From positions 1 to 42,899 of the forward strand of contig JAEYWD010000072.1 of NCBI GenBank assembly GCA_023429135.1: a stretch of DNA of 42,899 nt. The letters are read 5' to 3'. The position numbers and the translations under genes were made by a program. This stretch comes from Bacteroidota bacterium. Its GTDB lineage: Bacteria > Bacteroidota > Bacteroidia > Bacteroidales > JAAUTT01. The number at the start of each line of letters is the position of its first letter. The stretch's first letter is position 1. The notes under the pieces were generated by a model, which saw nothing but the letters and a program-made list of their open reading frames with translations, was not told the DNA's origin and made no database searches. Shown here one piece after another: positions 39,840 to 42,899 of this stretch.

Positions 39840-41937
39840 AAAGCTTAGGATCTACTTTCAGATTTTTAAAAAGGAATGAATAAATATCAGCCTGCTCAGC
39901 AATGGTAACTGCGGTAGGCTTACCTGCACCATGTCCTGCATTGGTTTGGATACGGATTAAAACAGGATTTGCGCCTTTGTATTTTTCCTGCAAAGTAGCT
40001 ATATACTTAAACGAGTGCGCCGGAACCACACGGTCGTCGTGATCGGCGGTTGTAACCATAACTGCAGGATAATTTTTTGAATCGCTGATATTATGAAGTG
40101 GCGAATATTTATAGATGTAATGGAACTGGGTGGAGTCCTCGCTCGAACCAAAATCGGAACTCCAGGCAGCTCCAATAGTAAACTTATGGAAACGAAGCAT
40201 ATCCATTACTCCAACAGCAGGAATGGCAGCTCCAAACAATTCAGGACGTTGATTAACAACCGCTCCGATAAGCAAACCTCCATTTGAACCACCCATTACC
40301 GCTAGTTTTTCGGGAGATGTATATTTGTTTTGAATCAGATATTCTGCCGCAGCAATAAAGTCGTCGAAAACATTCTGCTTATTCAGTTTTGTGCCACCTT
40401 CGTGCCATTTTTTACCATATTCTCCTCCCCCTCTGATATTTGCCGAAACATAAATTCCTCCATTCTTCAACCATAACAAACGAGAAACGCTGAAACTAGG
40501 GGTGATATTCACATCAAAACCTCCATAACCATAAAGCAGAGTAGGATTTTTACCATTCAACTCAATTCCCTTCTTATGAACAACAAACATTGGGACTTTG
40601 GTTCCATCCTTGCTTGTATAAAAAAGTTGTTTAGTTTCGTATTCCCCAGGGTTAAAATCGAGCTTGGAAGTAAAAAATGGCTGTAGTTCGTCGTTGTTCT
40701 GATTGTAAACAAAACTCGATGTTGGATAAGTAAAAGCAGTGAAGGTGTAAAATATCTCGTCGTTCCCCGCTTTGGAGTATATATCGGGAACAGTACCAGG
40801 CGCAGGCAGCTTAATATCTTTGATATACTTACCACTGGATTCATAAAGCTCAATCTTGGTTTGCGCGTCCTTAAGATAATGAGCAATAATCTTATCTTTC
40901 CCGTTCAGATAAGCACCTTCCAATACAAAATCCTTTTCAGGGATAACAGTAATGTTCTCTTTGCCGGTTTTAACATCAACTGCCCATATTTTATTGTTTG
41001 GAGCGTCTTCATTGGTAATGATATAGAAAGTAGTTCCAAAATTACCAGCAACCGAATATTTCACCGAATAATCCTTTCCGAAAGTTTTAAAATCTTTTTT
41101 GGAAGCTATATCCCTGATGATGATCTTATTGCCATCGAAGCCCTTGCTCTCGTAAATAACAAGATAGTTTCTGTCTTCGGTAACCTGGGCGCCGAAATTG
41201 ACACGGGGATCGCTGTGCTGCATTATCAGAACATCTTCAGCTTGGGTTGTGCCCAACTTATGATAGTAAAGCTTATGAAAATCATTCCGGCCGGTTAATT
41301 CTTGTCCTTTAGGTTCGTCGTACCGTGTGTAGTAAAAACCACTTTTATCCCAGGCAATTCCTGAGAATTTTACCCATTTGATATGATCGTCCAATAATTT
41401 ACCCGATTCTATTTCTTTTACAAAAATCTCAGCCCAGTCCGAACCACTGTTCGAAACGGCATAACCCAGGTATTTTCCATCGGAAGAAACAGCATAAGTA
41501 TTTAAGGCCATGGTACCTTTCTCCGACAGTGTATTAGGATCAAGCAATACCTTAGGTTCATCGGAAAGAGATTTCTTATAGTACAAAACATTCTGGTTCT
41601 GGAGACCGTTGTTGCCTTCGTAGTAATAAACATCAGCTTCCTTGTTCAACAGCATTCGGCGTTCAAAATTCCACATTTCAGTGAATCGCTCCTGAATTTT
41701 ATTTCTATAAGGAATTTTTTCAAGATATCCGAAAGTAACTTCATTCTGGGCTTTCACCCATGCTTTGGTTTCTTCGGAATTGTCGTCCTCGAGCCAACGG
41801 TAAGGATCGCGAACGTTAACACCAAAGTAAGTATCGACAGTGTCCACTGTTTTAGTAACAGGATACTGCAATTTTTCCGGCTGTTGACAGGCAACAACCA
41901 ATACAATGCAAGTGATTGCAGGTAAAATTGGTTTCAT
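39838..41937 (-). CDS. prolyl oligopeptidase family (S9A) serine peptidase, lipoprotein
   Basis: A 699-residue protein with a lipobox (VVAC, Cys17), placing it outside the cytoplasm. Residues 25-430 are the S9A beta-propeller (YFGVNVRDPYRWLED, FYYTRYDEPKGQ). The C-terminal hydrolase domain has GGSNGG with Ser551, an Asp in ADHDDRVVP (632-635) and His669 (NAGHGAGKP), so the triad is complete. These enzymes cut short peptides after Pro. The start lies 27 bases after the stop of nuoN on the same strand, so it could be read from the nuo transcript. It ends within a 23-bp terminator hairpin. Confidence 0.93.
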   Translation of the reverse strand: MKPILPAITCIVLVVACQQPEKLQYPVTKTVDTVDTYFGVNVRDPYRWLEDDNSEETKAWVKAQNEVTFGYLEKIPYRNKIQERFTEMWNFERRMLLNKEADVYYYEGNNGLQNQNVLYYKKSLSDEPKVLLDPNTLSEKGTMALNTYAVSSDGKYLGYAVSNSGSDWAEIFVKEIESGKLLDDHIKWVKFSGIAWDKSGFYYTRYDEPKGQELTGRNDFHKLYYHKLGTTQAEDVLIMQHSDPRVNFGAQVTEDRNYLVIYESKGFDGNKIIIRDIASKKDFKTFGKDYSVKYSVAGNFGTTFYIITNEDAPNNKIWAVDVKTGKENITVIPEKDFVLEGAYLNGKDKIIAHYLKDAQTKIELYESSGKYIKDIKLPAPGTVPDIYSKAGNDEIFYTFTAFTYPTSSFVYNQNNDELQPFFTSKLDFNPGEYETKQLFYTSKDGTKVPMFVVHKKGIELNGKNPTLLYGYGGFDVNITPSFSVSRLLWLKNGGIYVSANIRGGGEYGKKWHEGGTKLNKQNVFDDFIAAAEYLIQNKYTSPEKLAVMGGSNGGLLIGAVVNQRPELFGAAIPAVGVMDMLRFHKFTIGAAWSSDFGSSEDSTQFHYIYKYSPLHNISDSKNYPAVMVTTADHDDRVVPAHSFKYIATLQEKYKGANPVLIRIQTNAGHGAGKPTAVTIAEQADIYSFLFKNLKVDPKL

Positions 41938-41964
41938 AAATAGTTTGCAGATTATTTAAAACTT

Positions 41965-42899
41965 TTAAAGACTAAAGCTTATAAAAACATTAGTAAAAAC
42001 AGGAACAACAATCAGTAATAAAACAGCTATTACAACCACAATCACCAATGAAGGCAAAACCACAATCCGGCCTTCATTTTCACAACTTTTGAACCAAATA
42101 TTAATAAAGGGTCTGAAGTAGAAGAATATGCTTACCAAAGAGCCTAAAACCGCAATTAAAACCAGCCACAACCACCCACTTTCAATAGCCGATACAAAAA
42201 CCGTGTATTTTGCCACAAAACCAACCAATGGAGGAATACCTGTGAGCGAAAGCATAGCAAGGGTCATACCGACAGATAAAATTTTGCTTTTAGTCCAGAA
42301 ACCGTTTAAGGATTCATATTCCGAGTTGCCACCATTCTGGCGTAATACAATCAGAATTGCAAATGCAGCAATATTAGCCAGTACATACGCGATAGAATAA
42401 AGCAATAAAGCTTTGGCCGAATATTCGTTAAAAGCAACGATGGCCAATAGCACATATCCTGTATGCGAAATGCTGGAATAAGCGAGCATCCGTTTCATAT
42501 CCTTCTGGTAAACAGCCGTGAAGTTACCGATGATAATGGATGCCGCTGCCAGGACGGCGATGGTATTTACCCATACGTCCACTGCTGAAGGGAAAACAGT
42601 CTGGGCCAAACGGAAAAAAGCTGCAAAACCGGCCACTTTAACCACCGAAACCATGAAAGTTGTAATGAATGTTGGAGAACCTTCGTAAACATCAGGAGCC
42701 CAGAAATGGAAAGGCGCAACGGCAATTTTAAAAGCCATACCAATTACCATCAAAATTACCCCGGCTTTATACATTAAAGGAAGCGATTCTCCGGCATTTA
42801 AAGCATAATCGTAAATATCCTTATGGAATAATGATCCCGAAGCACCGTAAAGCAATGCAATTCCAAATAACAGAAAAGCTGAGGCAAAAGAACCCATCA
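41965..42899 (-). CDS. nuoN: NADH-quinone oxidoreductase subunit N, C-terminal part
   Basis: About 310 residues of a polytopic subunit whose start lies beyond the right edge. It has the proton-translocating antiporter-like motifs of NuoN: LMYKAGVILMVIGMAFKIAVAPFHFWAPDVYEGSP with the conserved Lys and His, QKDMKRMLAYSSISHTGYVLL, and LTGIPPLVGFVAKYTVF. NuoN closes the nuo operon in many bacteria, so upstream nuo genes should lie just outside the window. The stop is 27 bases before the prolyl oligopeptidase start. Confidence 0.95.
   Translation of the reverse strand, partial: MGSFASAFLLFGIALLYGASGSLFHKDIYDYALNAGESLPLMYKAGVILMVIGMAFKIAVAPFHFWAPDVYEGSPTFITTFMVSVVKVAGFAAFFRLAQTVFPSAVDVWVNTIAVLAAASIIIGNFTAVYQKDMKRMLAYSSISHTGYVLLAIVAFNEYSAKALLLYSIAYVLANIAAFAILIVLRQNGGNSEYESLNGFWTKSKILSVGMTLAMLSLTGIPPLVGFVAKYTVFVSAIESGWLWLVLIAVLGSLVSIFFYFRPFINIWFKSCENEGRIVVLPSLVIVVVIAVLLLIVVPVFTNVFISFSL

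Overview
The window looks like a chromosomal stretch from a low-GC member of the Bacteroidota, probably Bacteroidales/Marinilabiliales-like. This rests on protein families: HmuY-type lipoproteins beside a TonB-dependent receptor, a DUF5777-type barrel, an IS200/RAYT relative of Bacteroidetes type, TAnnTTTG-like promoter boxes and many short-signal lipoproteins. No rRNA or tRNA genes were seen. Taxonomy is inferred from sequence character, not from a search.

Layout. 1-902 is a mobile-element scar: the 5' end of a group II intron leaving the left edge, a broken IS200/REP-associated transposase and REP-like palindromes. 903-12086 holds a soluble eight-PAS histidine kinase, a ModF-like tandem ATPase with one degenerate half, small hypothetical proteins, a Cys-rich copper-storage-type protein, a chemotaxis-type transducer, a Crp/Fnr regulator opposite two small membrane proteins, an MFS transporter and an acidic protein. 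12339-17472 has a propeller lipoprotein, a second soluble kinase, an esterase-like alpha/beta hydrolase and an M2-type peptidase. 17545-21525 is an overlapping HmuY / TonB receptor / HmuY operon, probably for haem-type uptake. 21779-24102 has a nucleoid-associated protein, an OB-fold protein and an FNR-like regulator with four candidate cluster cysteines.

24339-30847 is an eight-gene electron-transfer operon: monohaem lipoprotein, outer-membrane barrel, seven-haem cytochrome, cytochrome b, Tat-type four-cluster ferredoxin, NrfD-type membrane subunit, an anchored extracytoplasmic subunit and cytochrome c, closed by a clear terminator. It has no molybdopterin catalytic subunit. It resembles Hmc/Tmc/Qrc-type quinone-to-periplasm modules, with an added barrel and lipoprotein cytochrome that suggest a route across the outer membrane. 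The divergent FNR-like gene and a direct repeat with 21-bp spacing suggest redox control. A six-haem, collagen-stub lipoprotein at 37097-38266 may belong to the same physiology.

The most unusual locus is 30928-36734. Two adjacent paralogous ClpA-like double-AAA+ proteins have the usual Clp N-domain replaced by a TPR-like helical region. Both keep an intact first ATPase ring. Both have lost the Walker B acidic pair in the second ring, yet both keep an IGF/LGF tripeptide where ClpA carries its ClpP-docking loop. A block of 21-bp tandem repeats lies upstream. I propose an undescribed pair of specialised Clp unfoldases. The right end has an NmrA-type oxidoreductase, a small membrane protein, a prolyl oligopeptidase lipoprotein and the 3' part of nuoN.
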